Assembly: GCA_001584585.1 (NCBI GenBank) | Contig: LSYV01000110.1 | Coordinates: forward strand, 174,070-195,089 | Source: Gonium pectorale | Taxonomy: Eukaryota > Chlorophyta > Chlorophyceae > Chlamydomonadales > Volvocaceae | Direction of reading: 5' to 3' | DNA length: 21,020 nucleotides | In this document: positions 10,101-19,299 of the stretch, in pieces | Position numbering within the stretch: position 1 is the first letter of the stretch | Layout of the letters: each line of letters starts with the position of its first letter | Translations under genes and position numbers: made by a program | The notes under the pieces: model-generated | The model's database searches: none | The model's input: only the letters and a program-made list of their open reading frames with translations | What the model was told of the DNA's origin: nothing

Positions 10101-12042
10101 AGCGACCCTCCCGACCGCCTGCCCGGCCCCAACACCACCATCCTCCCATCCCTGGTCACCTCGCCAGCTCCTCCTCCCCATCCTCCTCCTCCTCCGCCCC
10201 CCTTCCTCCTCCTCACCGGCGGTACTGCCCCAGGCCCAAGAACTCCACCCAGGTGGCCACGTCTACAGGGTCCCACGTCGCTGGGTGCTTGCGCGTCAGC
10301 GACGCCAGCTGCGCCGACTGCCGGTCCCGCGGCGCCGCCGACATGGGCCGCTGCATGACGCTGTTCTCGCGCCACATGCCGCTCCGATGCGCGCCCGGCG
10401 GCGCCACCCGGATCGCGCCCTCGTTCCACTCCTGCGCCGGCGGCGGTGGTGCCGCAGCGGCGTCGCCCTGGTCGCGCGCCGACGGGCCGCTGCGGATTGA
10501 CGCGTCGTCCGGGGCGTCGGCGGGCAGTCGCTGGAACACCGAGCCTCCGGAGCCGCTCGGCGGCGCGCCGACGGCTGACCCCGGCGGCTGCTGGAAGATG
10601 CTGCCGGCGGCGCTGACGCCGCCAGCTCCGCCGGCAGCGGCGCCGCCTTCGCCCCCGGCGGCGATGCCTCCACTGGCCCCCGGGTCGGCGGAGCCGCTCT
10701 CCTCTGCGGGGTGGGAGCGACTGGCGCTGGCGCTGGCGGCGTCAAAGTCCTCGCCGCTGTACCCGTCGCCGGCGCTCTCCGACGCTGCGTTGGCCGGCCG
10801 CCGCGCCGGCGGTGCGCTGCGGTGGCGGAGCGACGCGGACGCGACCGACTCGGACGCCTCCAGCACGCTCTCCGAGCCGGGAGCCGCCGCGCTCTCCGAC
10901 GCCTCCACCACGCTCTCGCTGTACGTCGATGCCGCGCGCTGTGGCGCCTCGTCCTCGCCCCCTTCCACCTCCTCCTCCTCAAAGCCGCCCTCGCTGTAGC
11001 CCCCGCTGGACTGGGCGGCGGGCGGGTCCGCTGCAGTGCGCGCGGTGCGCACGGTGGTGGAGGAGGGCGCGCCGGAGCGAAGAGATGCCGACTTGCGCGG
11101 AGTGACGGCGGAGCGCTGGCTCTCTGTCCCGTCGTCGACGGGCTCGCTGTAACTCGCACTATTGCTGTCAGCCGCCGCGTCGGCGGCGCCGCCGCCAGCG
11201 GCGGTGACGGTTACGGACGACTCGCCGTCGGCGCTCTCCTCCGCCGCCTCCGACGCCGCCTTAACAGATTGGCGCAGGGAGGAGGCGAGGGAGGAGCGCC
11301 GCCGCACGGGCTGCGACGGTGCCGACGCGGCCTCCGAGGACGCACCGCCGCCGCCGGCGTCGCCGTAGGAAATCTCCCCCGTAGCGCCGCCGAGCTCCCC
11401 CGACATGCCGCTGAGGCCGCTGGGGCGCGCGGAGCGGCTGGCGCCCGCGTCCGTGGCCGGGCGGCTCGGCTGCTTGTTGGCGCTCCGGGGGGTGAGCGTG
11501 CTGCCGCCCCCCAGGGAGATGTCCCCCGTCACCCCCGTGAGGTCCTGCGACAGCCCGCTCATGGCGCTCTGGCGCGCAGAGCGGGCCGCGCCGGCGCCCG
11601 GTTGCGAGGGCTGGCGGCTCTGGGCCTTTGGAGTGGTGTCAAGGGAGATATCGCCGGTTAGCTCGCCGGACAGGCCGCTGAGGCCGCTGGCACGCGCGGA
11701 ACGGACGGCCGCGGACGGCGCCTTGCTGCGCTTGGCGGAACCCACATCGGAGAAGGCAAGGGAGGCCTCGTGTCCGCCCGCCCCCGATGGCGCGTAGCCA
11801 CTGGCCGAGGTCGTGCGCTGCGAGGGCGCCGCCGATTGGTGCGTGTGGGAGCTCCGCGGCTCCGACGCCAGCCGGCTGCTGGGGGCGTTGCTGGGGCGGT
11901 GGGATGGCTTGGCAGACTGCACCTCCTCCTGAGAGTTGTACAGCTCCTCGTCCTGTTCCGGGGACGTGGGGCGAGGGGACGAGGGCGCTTGAGAGCAGAG
12001 GGGTTGCGGTGTGTATTTGCGCCCTAAGGGCTGCAAACCCAT
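4130..12042 (-). CDS. Large SAM-domain protein with C-terminal F-x-[DE]-R...D...R motifs, candidate ciliary/cytoskeletal protein
   Basis: Twelve exons: 10217-12042, 9352-9814, 8829-9020, 8218-8436, 7660-7803, 7129-7302, 6532-6707, 6049-6112, 5566-5704, 4931-5097, 4619-4687, 4130-4321. Every boundary has a GTGNGN-type donor and an AG acceptor, and phases match throughout, giving 1274 residues and TGA at 4130-4132. The start is the first ATG (12042) after an in-frame stop at 12076-12078. Residues 1-580 are low-complexity Ser/Ala/Gly/Glu with three tandem repeats and YSE/YSG acidic patches. The SAM domain at about 590-652 is split by intron 1: WDPVDVATWVEFLGLGQYRR, then IDGRMLVRLTDAQLK and LGIGPMGHRVAIL. 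The C-terminal half has short conserved-looking exons and at least four related motifs (FLDRLNNDLRKRE, FMERYRSDLKTR, FIEFTERDLEERDRK, FFERLHEDAARRRAR). SAM domains usually mediate protein-protein assembly. A ciliary or basal-body role is inference only. I do not recognise a named orthologue. Confidence 0.85.
4444..4465. repeat. Two tandem copies of an 11-nt unit in an intron
   Basis: GGAGTGACACT occurs twice head to tail within intron 11 of the SAM gene. No function is apparent. Confidence 0.7.
4881..4916. repeat. 13-nt tandem repeat, 2.8 copies, in an intron
   Basis: CGCTCGTTCCAGT is repeated at 4881 and 4894 and begins a third time at 4907. It lies just inside intron 10 of the SAM gene, near the donor at 4930. 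It is a likely length-variable microsatellite. Confidence 0.75.
7330..7371 (+). repeat. G-rich tract with three GGGGGGC units and GGGAGGGAGGG
   Basis: Six or more runs of three or more G occur within about 42 nt on the plus strand, i.e. C-runs in the SAM transcript (intron 5). The plus strand could form a G-quadruplex; the transcript strand would be the C-rich one. Confidence 0.6.
11365..11703 (-). repeat. Three imperfect protein repeats RSAR-x-SGLSG...TGDISL in the SAM protein
   Basis: Within exon 1, residues 114-134, 154-177 and 203-226 share the pattern RSAR, one variable residue, S-[GA]-[LM]-SG-[LM]-S, an acidic or polar pair, then L-[TG]...TG-[DE]-IS-[LY]. Copies are spaced about 40 and 49 residues apart, with Pro/Gln/Ser/Arg linkers. 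The unit looks like an internal duplication rather than pure low complexity, because the same non-Ala/Gly positions are kept. Confidence 0.8.
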
Positions 12043-12230
12043 TCGTTGCGAGCCTTGCGGCAAGCCCTTTACAATTTAGATGATGTCAAGGGGCACCGTT
12101 GCAGGCATTGAAAAGCTCCGCAGGCCTGAAGTTCGACCCGAATCCTCTGCCCTCTCCCACCTGGGAAACGCTGCCGGAGCTGCTGTAGTCGTCACGGCCC
12201 TGATTAGCATATGGCGGTCATAATGTAGGG

Positions 12231-12237
12231 CATATAA
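12231..12237 (-). promoter_or_regulatory. Candidate TATA box of the SAM gene
   Basis: The minus strand reads CCCCTTATATGCCC here, the most TATA-like site upstream of the ATG at 12042. It would imply a 5' UTR of about 160 nt. The next TATA-like strings are further upstream. Prediction by sequence only. Confidence 0.35.
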
Positions 12238-12299
12238 GGGGTTATCAAAGCAAGAGGAAAACCGCGAGCTGGCAAGCCAACTCCTTCCGCGTCCTGATA

Positions 12300-13283
12300 G
12301 CGCATTGGTGCATGCATAGGAAACATATCTACCGCACAATCATGCTCGAAAGCGACAAGCTGAGCGCGAGCCCCAACGCAGGCCTTAGAGCTCCTGGTGT
12401 GTCGCGCACCCGCTCATCCCCCCACCGCTCACCATCCTGCTGTAACTATCTACCAGCTCGCTGACGATAAAGGAAAAGGAGTTTAAACCTGCCTACGTAA
12501 GCTGTGGCGCATCATCGAGTAGAACGTGCCTCGCCGCCTCAGCAAAAGAATTTACTAATTGATTTTCAGTGTATGAGATGCATGCTCTTCATGTTTTCCT
12601 GGGAAATGGGTGTAGCCGAGTGTACGCGGTGCTTCGAGTACTGCAAATCACGAACACAATGCCCGACGGCCCTGCAACCTCCTGGACTGCGTCTGATGCA
12701 ACACACATGAAACGAAGCTATGCAGCTATTTCATCCTGAGTAAAAGTGTGAACAGATGGCGTGCCAGGTCCGGGTCTCCGCGGCAGTTCCTACAGCGCCA
12801 AAGATAGCGTGTAGCATTTTACGTTGGAGCCGAAACTCCAGCCCGAGCACGTTGCACACATGGCACTAGGACAGGCATGGGCACGAAACATGCCTTGCTA
12901 TGCCCCCATTGGTTTTCTGGCAGTGCTGCTCTGATTCGTCTGCACCTTCACGGCAGCAGTGTTTGTGCCTCTCCCCTTGAGGACCATAGGACAGAGGGGT
13001 AACATGTGTTGGCGGCACCCATCCTGCCGATGTCGAGGCAATACCTGTCGGCCTTTTCAAGATTCTGATGAGGGGTAAGCAGGTTGCGGCTCCCCCCTCC
13101 GGATTCCCTCGTGCTGCTTACAGCCCCGAGGCTGGTCCCAAGACCTCAGCGGGGACTTAACACAGCACGCCCTAGAGCTTCTCCATGGGCGCCCGCCAGC
13201 CTATGGTCTCCAGAATTGCTGCTTGTGGCATAGACGGGAAAGAGGAGCGCGCGGACTGAGCCAAGACCTACACACACTCTCCG
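12300..13283. other. Spacer of about 1 kb, no gene seen
   Basis: Lower-GC sequence between the presumed promoter of the SAM gene and the 3' end of QCR9. Only short frames (62-68 codons) occur, with no splice-consistent exon chain and no tRNA-like boxes. The part nearest 13283 borders the QCR9 poly(A) site. Confidence 0.5.
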
Positions 13284-13288
13284 TTACA
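13284..13288 (-). other. Putative poly(A) signal TGTAA of QCR9
   Basis: TTACA on the plus strand, i.e. TGTAA in the QCR9 sense, 211 nt after the QCR9 stop and with no other gene between. It fits the volvocine pattern of a 3' UTR of about 200-230 nt. Confidence 0.55.
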
Positions 13289-13498
13289 TTGCAAAGCTTG
13301 TCTGTTGAAGTGTCTACCTTGGGCATACCCTGCCCCCACCCCTGACCCACGCCCCTATTACCCACACACAAACTCGCATAACAACGAGACCTCCATCGTC
13401 AGCAGCGCTGTCATGACCACTCCACAGAAGCCAGCAGTCCTGCGCCTCCGCTCCGCATCCAAGCAACCGAGACCAAGGCCAGCTCCCCAGCCGTAAGC

Positions 13499-13873
13499 TC
13501 AAGCGCGCTCCGCAATCACGTCCGCAAAGAGTTTCTGCGTGGAATATTCAATCGCAAAATCGTCAGGTGGCACGAGCGGGGCAGCACAATCAACGCCGGG
13601 ACTCACCCCCTTGTTACGCGTGGTCCAAAGCTTGTCCACGGCGTAGTCAACAGCCTGGTCACCAGAAGCAGTCGGTCAGCGCTATGCCTGCAGCTGCTGC
13701 GACTCGGCATTCCTTACCTCGTTCGCGAAGTAGGCACCCACGAGTAGGCTGGGGATATAGACGACAGACCGCTTGAAGAACACCTATTGCGGATACATAC
13801 CTCAGGCAAAGCCCGCTGCAAGCTGTGCAACCGAGTTCCGCACCTGGTAGAGGGCCTCAGACAGGCGAGCCAT
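13499..13873 (-). CDS. QCR9: Cytochrome b-c1 complex subunit 9 (mitochondrial complex III)
   Basis: QCR9 is the smallest complex III subunit, a single-helix inner-membrane protein near the Rieske/cytochrome c1 side. Four exons: 13844-13873 (MARLSEALYQ), 13718-13783 (VFFKRSVVYIPSLLVGAYFA, NE), 13607-13654 (AVDYAVDKLWTTRNKG) and 13499-13534 (KLFADVIAERA, TGA). All junctions are phase 0. Introns begin GTGCGG, GTAAGG and GTGAGT and end AG. The 59-residue product has the family's usual length and features: a short N-terminal helix, FFKR-[NS] before one membrane helix (about residues 15-30), an acidic residue after it, then D-x-x-x-x-KLW...N-x-GK-[LR]. No cleavable presequence is expected for this subunit. 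It is divergent from the DUF1517 gene, 329 nt between starts. All exons are below 70 nt, so ORF-based scans miss the gene. Confidence 0.93.
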
Positions 13874-14202
13874 GGCGTCCCAAGCGCAGCTAGCTAGTCT
13901 AAAATTTGCTAACGCAGGTGGGAACTGGCGGCACAAGCCACAGACACACCACAGAAGCCGTACCGCCGTGTTGTGCGCCGTGGGGCGATAAATCAGGCGG
14001 GCGCATCCTGCAGCCGGTGTAATACACCGGGTGATAGCAAGTGTGCGCTAGCTCCATCGGGCTCACCCGCTTGCCTCCAGACGGTAGGAGACGCGCGCCT
14101 TTTGCACCTTGCTAGCGCCGGCTAACACACACAGCAACACACGCAGATCAATTACACCCCCCTCGATCGCCCCGCCCGCGCAGCCTAGCCGAACGCATCA
14201 GG
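13874..14202. promoter_or_regulatory. Shared divergent promoter region of QCR9 and the DUF1517 gene
   Basis: Both start codons face away from this 329-nt spacer, so it must hold the 5' UTRs and core promoters of both genes unless one uses an unseen upstream exon. No clear TATA box is visible for either gene; the 17-nt palindrome at 14014-14030 is the most striking element. Confidence 0.5.
14014..14030. promoter_or_regulatory. Perfect 17-nt palindrome, candidate transcription-factor site
   Basis: CCGGTGTA-A-TACACCGG: two perfect 8-nt arms around one A. It lies 141 nt before the QCR9 start and 173 nt before the DUF1517 start. Its symmetry suits a dimeric factor acting on both genes. Transcribed, it could only form a hairpin with a one-base loop, so a DNA role is more likely. 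Confidence 0.45.
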
Positions 14203-17200
14203 ATGCAGCAGCAGCTGGCGCGGAACGGGTCGCTGCGGGCGCGCCACGAGGTGCGCGCGATCAGGATCGTGTCCCTACAGGCTACAGACCAGACACCCGC
14301 GCGCGCCCAGCACCCATCCATGTCCCCGCCCCCATCCACAGGTGGCCGCCCGCATGGCGCCCGCGTTTAGCCGGCGGGCGTCCCCCCTCAGCTTCAAAGC
14401 AGCCATCTCATCGACCCCAATTGCTCCGCGTGCTGCTGCTAGCGCCCCCAGCGCCCGGGAGTCTGTCAGGCGAGTGCCGGCAGGCGCCGCGCCTCACCAT
14501 CGTGACGGTGCGAGTCCCTCCTTAGGATCCTTGGCCTCATATGGCCGTATGAAGCACTGCTGTGTGCTTGCTGCGCGTAATTATCTACACGAAGCACCCT
14601 AGGCTGCGCCAACCCCACGTTGCTGCGCCATTCCCGCTCAGCTGCCCCTTCCCCCTTGGCTGGTGTTCTGGGCATCGTGGTGTGGTGGCGCTGCTGGCGA
14701 GTCGCCGCGGCTGCCGCCGCGCTGTGCTATGGCCGACGGTCTGCCGCGCCCGCCCTCTCCATCCCCCCCCGTTCCGCACAGGCTGCAGGCGGTCTCCCGC
14801 CCCTCGGTGTACTTCTTCGGCTTCGGCGGCGGCGGTGAGTGACCCTCCTGCGGCCCGCACGTGCCTTGGGGTGCCGTCGTCCTGGCGCCCGCGTGTCGGG
14901 TTTGGCGTGTGTCCCTAGCACGCTACTGGATGATGGCCCACTTGCGCAGGCCACCGCCCCGTGGTGTTAGCTCCAGCAGCCGTTTTTGCGGGATGTACGT
15001 GCACATGAGCTTAGCGAAGTGTGACCTTTTGCTGAGGTATTTGCGCACGGGAATGACATTACGTGGGACTGCGTGTGTGCGTTGACAGTCAGCGTTGGTA
15101 TGGTGCCCTGACGTTGTGCTGCCGCGCGTAGGGCGCTCGCGCCTGCCTGCTCCGGTGCCGCTGCCCGCGGGCATGTCCGTAACATGCGCCTTGTCATCCC
15201 TGCACAGCCCACGTCGGTTGTTGCCCCCCGTCCAGTCCACGCCTTTGGATATGTGTGGCGGGCGTCCTGCGCGCCTCGTCCCTCAGGTTGCACCTCAGCT
15301 TCCTTGCGGCCCTCCCGTGCCTCACGCGTGTCGGCATTCCCGCACCCCCGACGTCCCCTCTCGCCCCGCTCCTTACCCCCTACGACCCCCTTCTGCGTCT
15401 GCCTTCGTTGTCCACGCATGGGAACCGGGTGACTCAAACACTTTCCAATCCCGTGCTCCGCTTGACCCCACGACCCCAGATGACGATGTGTACGACGAGG
15501 AATACACGGTGGTCAAGCTGCAGGTGTGTGGGGGGCCGAAGTATCGCCCTGCCAGCGCGCGCATCAGCCCTGACACACGATGCATAAACCGCCCAGAGCC
15601 TCGTTGTTTCTCTCAAACTCCTGACGTTTAACAACGGAAATGGATGGAAAAGGGCCTTGTTCTGTGCCATTCCATGAGCCGCGCAGGTCGGGCTGTTTGG
15701 GGACGTGCGCAAGTGGCAGAAGGACTTGGAGCGCCTGTCAGAGCTGTTCGACACGGACGACGAGGAGAGCCTGCACTTCATCCTGCAGGGTGGGAGGGGC
15801 TAGTGACATGATGGGTACGGGGATCGGAGCAAACCGCCGGGTCGTGGCGCTTAACTGCAGTGAGGTGAAGGAGCGTATGGCTGACTCGACGGGGAGGTTG
15901 GGAGGGAGGGCCGGAATGGCCGGAACGAATTCCGGAGCGGAGTAGCTTGTGAATCGGCACTGAAGAAGTGACCTTGGCCCCGGCCCGGCCCGGCTGCGTG
16001 CTGCAGAGACTGTGACCAAGCTGCTCCGCAACATGGAGTACTGCGCGTATGGTCAGACAGCCGGCAAGGTCTTTGACAACCTGGAGGACTGCGAGCGCAA
16101 GTTTAACCAGGTGGGTGTTAGGGGTGGGCGCCGACCCGCAACCCGTGGGTCACGTGGGGGCGCCAGTAGCAAAACACACAGGGGGCTAGATTGGGAGGTT
16201 GCGTAGCAAACACGTAGTTCGCAAGCGTTGAAATGGAACGACGCATACGACGAGCGTAAGCGCGAAAGTGGTGTTGTTGTTGTAGGACCCAGCTCCAGAG
16301 TTCGCAAGTGTGTGTGCAGGCAGCACTGGGTTGGCGTTGGAAAGACCGGTGACTAGGAGGCGGGGCGCTTTCACGGGTGAAAATACATGGATAAGCCGCA
16401 GCGGCAAGCGGTGAATAGGGTGGCATAAGGTGCCACGCCGGCGCCGCGCAGTGCTGATGTGCTCGCCCTGTCACACCTTGTGACGGGATTGTTATTTTGT
16501 TAAAGCACGCGGGCAGCAGCGACCAGGGGACGGAGGGGCTGGCGGATGGGAGCGCGCGAAGGAGCCAACAAGTCCGATTGCATGGTCGGGGCCCCGCGGG
16601 TCGCCAGGGCGGGAGGTGGGAGGCGATCCGTGACGGGAGGACAGGAATGGCGTCCGACCCGGCGCCTACCCCTTTACTCGCCTGCAGGTGTCGCTCGAGG
16701 AGCGCACCAAGTTCAAGGAGGAGACCTACTCGAATGTTGACGGCCGCCGCCGCACGCGCTCGATGGAGATCTCGCCCTCAGGTAAGGAAAACGAACGCGA
16801 GCAGGCCCTGACTTGCATCGGCCTTATCCTATCGCAGCCGGGCGACGCCCGAACCACCCACATGCGTATTCAGGGGGACAATAAATGCGCCGGCCACGAG
16901 CAACATGGTTCTCTGCTGCTCTGTTGCTGTACGGAGAGATGCACCGCAGATTCAACGTGGGACTCATTCTTCTCTGTAACGCCGTGCCTCCTGCTGCCAT
17001 TCTCGCGCCCGCCTACCACCCGCTATCCCCCCCTCCAGACGTGGGCATGGACGCGTGGCTTTGCGCGACACTGGTGGTGGCTGTGGAGGGCAAGCTCAAG
17101 CTGCCCAAGGTCAGCTCGCTGGCTGACATGCGGAAGGCGCTCACGGGGCTGGGCAGCGTCACGCCCGACTCGCTGCTCGCCTTCGAGCTGCTGTGGACGC

Positions 17201-17559
17201 CGCAGGTGGGGCCGGTGGGGAAGGCAGGGCAGCAGACCGAAGCACCTGGGTCCATCAAGCTTATGTGGGAGAAGGCTTTTCGAACCGGGACGGTTGGCGC
17301 GCGTACAGCTGGTGTTGACGCTGCGGCAGGCACTTCATGGGGACCGAGGGGCTGGGGCATGTGCAGCTAGCTGACTGGGCTAGCAAGCTTGTTGTTGGCC
17401 AACAGGCTATGCTATAATGACGGCGCCATGATGACGCACTGCCTACGGCGGATACAGCTTACCATTTTTTCGGCCACCGTGTGTACCCGGCAGGCGGAGG
17501 GCGACAGTTACAGCAAGGACGAGCTCTTGGCGGACTTCCCCACCCTGGCGCTGCTTTAA
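14203..17559 (+). CDS. DUF1517 protein, FLAP1-like, predicted chloroplast
   Basis: Arabidopsis FLAP1, as I recall a DUF1517 member, is a plastid membrane protein that tunes photosynthesis under fluctuating light. Secure exons: 15480-15523, 15687-15789, 16007-16110, 16688-16781, 17039-17205, 17494-17559, preceded by 14789-14834 (AVSRPSVYFFGFGGG). Phases match at every join, and TAA is at 17557-17559. Family hallmarks: VVKLQVGLFG, LLRNMEYCAYG, DCERKFNQVSLEERTKFKEE, LVVAVEGKLKLPKVSSLADM, RKALTGLGSV, ELLWTPQ, and SYSKDELLADFPTL near the C-terminus. The N-terminus is less certain: exons 14203-14250 (MQQQLARNGSLRARHE) and 14342-14473 give an Arg/Ala/Ser-rich transit peptide, but the second needs a weak GTGCCG donor. 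The full model is 267 residues. Relatives, as I recall, carry a hydrophobic segment after the Gly-rich run; here none is seen unless an optional phase-compatible exon at 14950-14994 (RPVVLAPAAVFAG) is used. Confidence 0.9.
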
Positions 17560-17778
17560 GCAGGCCAGCAGCCCGGATGGAGGCGTAAGCCCCTTCACCA
17601 ATAAAGGCACTCACGGCCAAATCCGCGTGCGGTCCGCCATAGACCGCCAATTTTGAATGCCATATACGTCCATGATACACGCATCGCCAAGCGTGAGCCT
17701 GGCGGCCCGGTACGGGGCCCGATTTGGTATTGACGCCTTGATGCGCTGACTCGGTAAGGCGCATGAATGGGATAGTGT

Positions 17779-17783
17779 TGTAA
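17779..17783 (+). other. Putative poly(A) signal TGTAA of the DUF1517 gene
   Basis: First TGTAA after the 17559 stop, 219 nt downstream, with no other gene between. It agrees with the usual volvocine 3' UTR arrangement. Confidence 0.6.
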
Positions 17784-17799
17784 CTCAACTCGAGGCATA

Positions 17800-18431
17800 C
17801 AGACGCCCCATTGGAGGTTGTCGGCGCAAGTGGCAGTACATGCAATGTACCAGTATACCCGCACATAACACGGGCTGCCGGCTGAAGTTAAATCCACAGA
17901 CCTCACTGGGCCGGTCTAGCTACACGCATCCGAGGAAGTCATGTCACATTCAGCGCGCACACGGGTTTCGTTCGCATGCCCAGCACGTGTTCCCGTAGCC
18001 TCACTAGCAAATACGTCCGCCAGGGGAAACGCGCGCGCTTGAGTGCAGCGCAAGTCATAAACACATGGGGCACAATCGAATTCCCCGGTCAGTTGGTCGT
18101 TTGCACCACAGATGTACGTCACACACGGCAGATATCACAGTGGCGTACTGAAATGCAAGGAAACCCCACACTGCCACGCAATGGGTGGCGTTGGGTGTCA
18201 AGTGGTCCAAGAGGGTTGCTGAAGATCGTGTCCGTTAGTCAAGGTCGGGTTGGTCAAGAGGCGGTTCAAGTCACGGATCCAATGCACAGAGGAGAGGTTG
18301 CTCCCGGCCAGTCCCACGAGCTCTGGCTCACGCTTAGCATGACTGCCTCCTCACACACTCGCACACCTTGTGTGCAGCGTGTCCGGCTGACTGTGGTCGT
18401 CTTCTCAAGTCTAGGAATAGTGGTTGCAGAC
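17800..18431. other. Spacer between convergent genes, no gene seen
   Basis: Lies between the 3' end of the DUF1517 gene (+) and the stop of the basic membrane-protein gene (-), so it should hold the latter's 3' UTR. No TGTAA in the minus sense was found here. Open frames are short or lack domain content. Confidence 0.45.
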
Positions 18432-19190
18432 CTATGCACGGGGCGTCCGGCGCGAGCGCGGCTTCGGGCTCGCCTCCTCGACAGGGCTGGAGCTGTCTGG
18501 CTCCTCCACTGGGGCGGCTGCACGCCGGGTGCGGGTGGTGCGCGGGGTCACCGCCGTGGCCTTCACCGCGGGCTTGGGAGTCTCCTGTGGGTTGAAACCG
18601 AATTGTTGCATTAAATGGTGGTTGGGGAATGCATTCGCGCATGCTTTGATTGCAGGTCCCCTACCCGTGCCAAAGGCTAGCACCTTCCTTCCCTGCATCG
18701 TACCTCCGCTGCCGCCGCCGCGGCCTTTGAGCGGGTCGAGCGTGAAGGGGTGGCGGGTACAGGAAGCGGCGTCACGGGCTTGCGCGTCCTGCGCGGCAAG
18801 GTCAGAGACACACGTCAGCATCGGTTTCAAGAGCGCCGGTCAACGCAGGTCAGTCACCAGGTAAAATGCCGCATTGCGCGAGAATTGCAAAGAGCACTGC
18901 GTACCTTGTGGAGCGGCGCACGGTGTGGCCCTCGCCCTGCAAGGACAGCGGGGCATGCGCGATGGAACGAGCGCCGGTCAAACACCATCAAGTGTCAGCG
19001 GCGAGCTGCCCCCACTTACATCCGATACATACACTGTGCCCGTTGCGACCTCCGGTTCGCCGAGAGCCACCACCTCGTGCTTCAGCGGCTTCTGCGGCTT
19101 CCTGCTGAGGCTCTTCACAACCACGTACGTGGCAATAAACACTACTAGAAGAAATGCAGGCACAGCATAGATTGGGAAGGGGCTCTCCAT
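18432..19190 (-). CDS. Small single-pass membrane protein with basic Arg/Ser/Thr/Pro tail, unknown function
   Basis: Not recognised. Exons: 19020-19190, 18905-18936, 18704-18788, 18432-18584. Donors are GTAAGT, GTACGC and GTACGA, acceptors all CAG, and phases 0, 2, 0 match, giving 146 residues with TAG at 18432-18434. The start is the ATG at 19190 (MESPFPIYAV). Residues 7-26 (IYAVPAFLLVVFIATYVVVK) form a membrane anchor right at the N-terminus, followed by KSLSRKPQKPLKH, so the tail probably faces the cytosol or nucleoplasm (positive-inside rule). From residue 58 the tail is rich in Arg, Thr, Ser, Pro and Ala, with repeated RSTR/RTTR elements: VRRSTRTRKP, SRSTRSKA, PRTTRTRRA, RSRRTPRA. An acidic patch (PVEEPDSSSPVEEASP) lies near the end. 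Such tails can bind nucleic acid, microtubules or acidic partners, or be phosphorylated; which applies is unknown. An N-terminal signal-anchor in the ER or nuclear envelope would fit. Confidence 0.75.
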
Positions 19191-19288
19191 TTCGCTTTCT
19201 CTGCTAACGCCGGAATGAGGGAGTTGACCTTGCTCAAGGGGACGCGTTGCTTGCGTAAACGGGTCAGTCTGCAGAGCCGACTATTTGA

Positions 19289-19296
19289 CTATATTA
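19289..19296 (-). promoter_or_regulatory. Candidate TATA-like element of the basic membrane-protein gene
   Basis: The minus strand reads AAAGTAATATAGTC, an AT-rich block about 100 nt upstream of the ATG at 19190 in otherwise mixed sequence. Weak, sequence-only call. Confidence 0.3.
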
Positions 19297-19299
19297 CTT

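Noticed and set aside
10711..11661. Plus-strand open frame of 316 codons
   Set aside because: Antisense to the GC-rich, low-complexity exon 1 of the SAM gene; its Arg/Ala/Gly-rich translation mirrors the codon bias of that exon, and the minus strand carries the SAM-domain continuation.
13305..13496. Short plus-strand frame ending next to QCR9
   Set aside because: Lies antisense to the QCR9 3' UTR and shows no domain or splice support.
18255..18280. GGTTCAAGTC string resembling a tRNA B box
   Set aside because: No A box at the right distance and no flanking acceptor-stem complementarity could be found.
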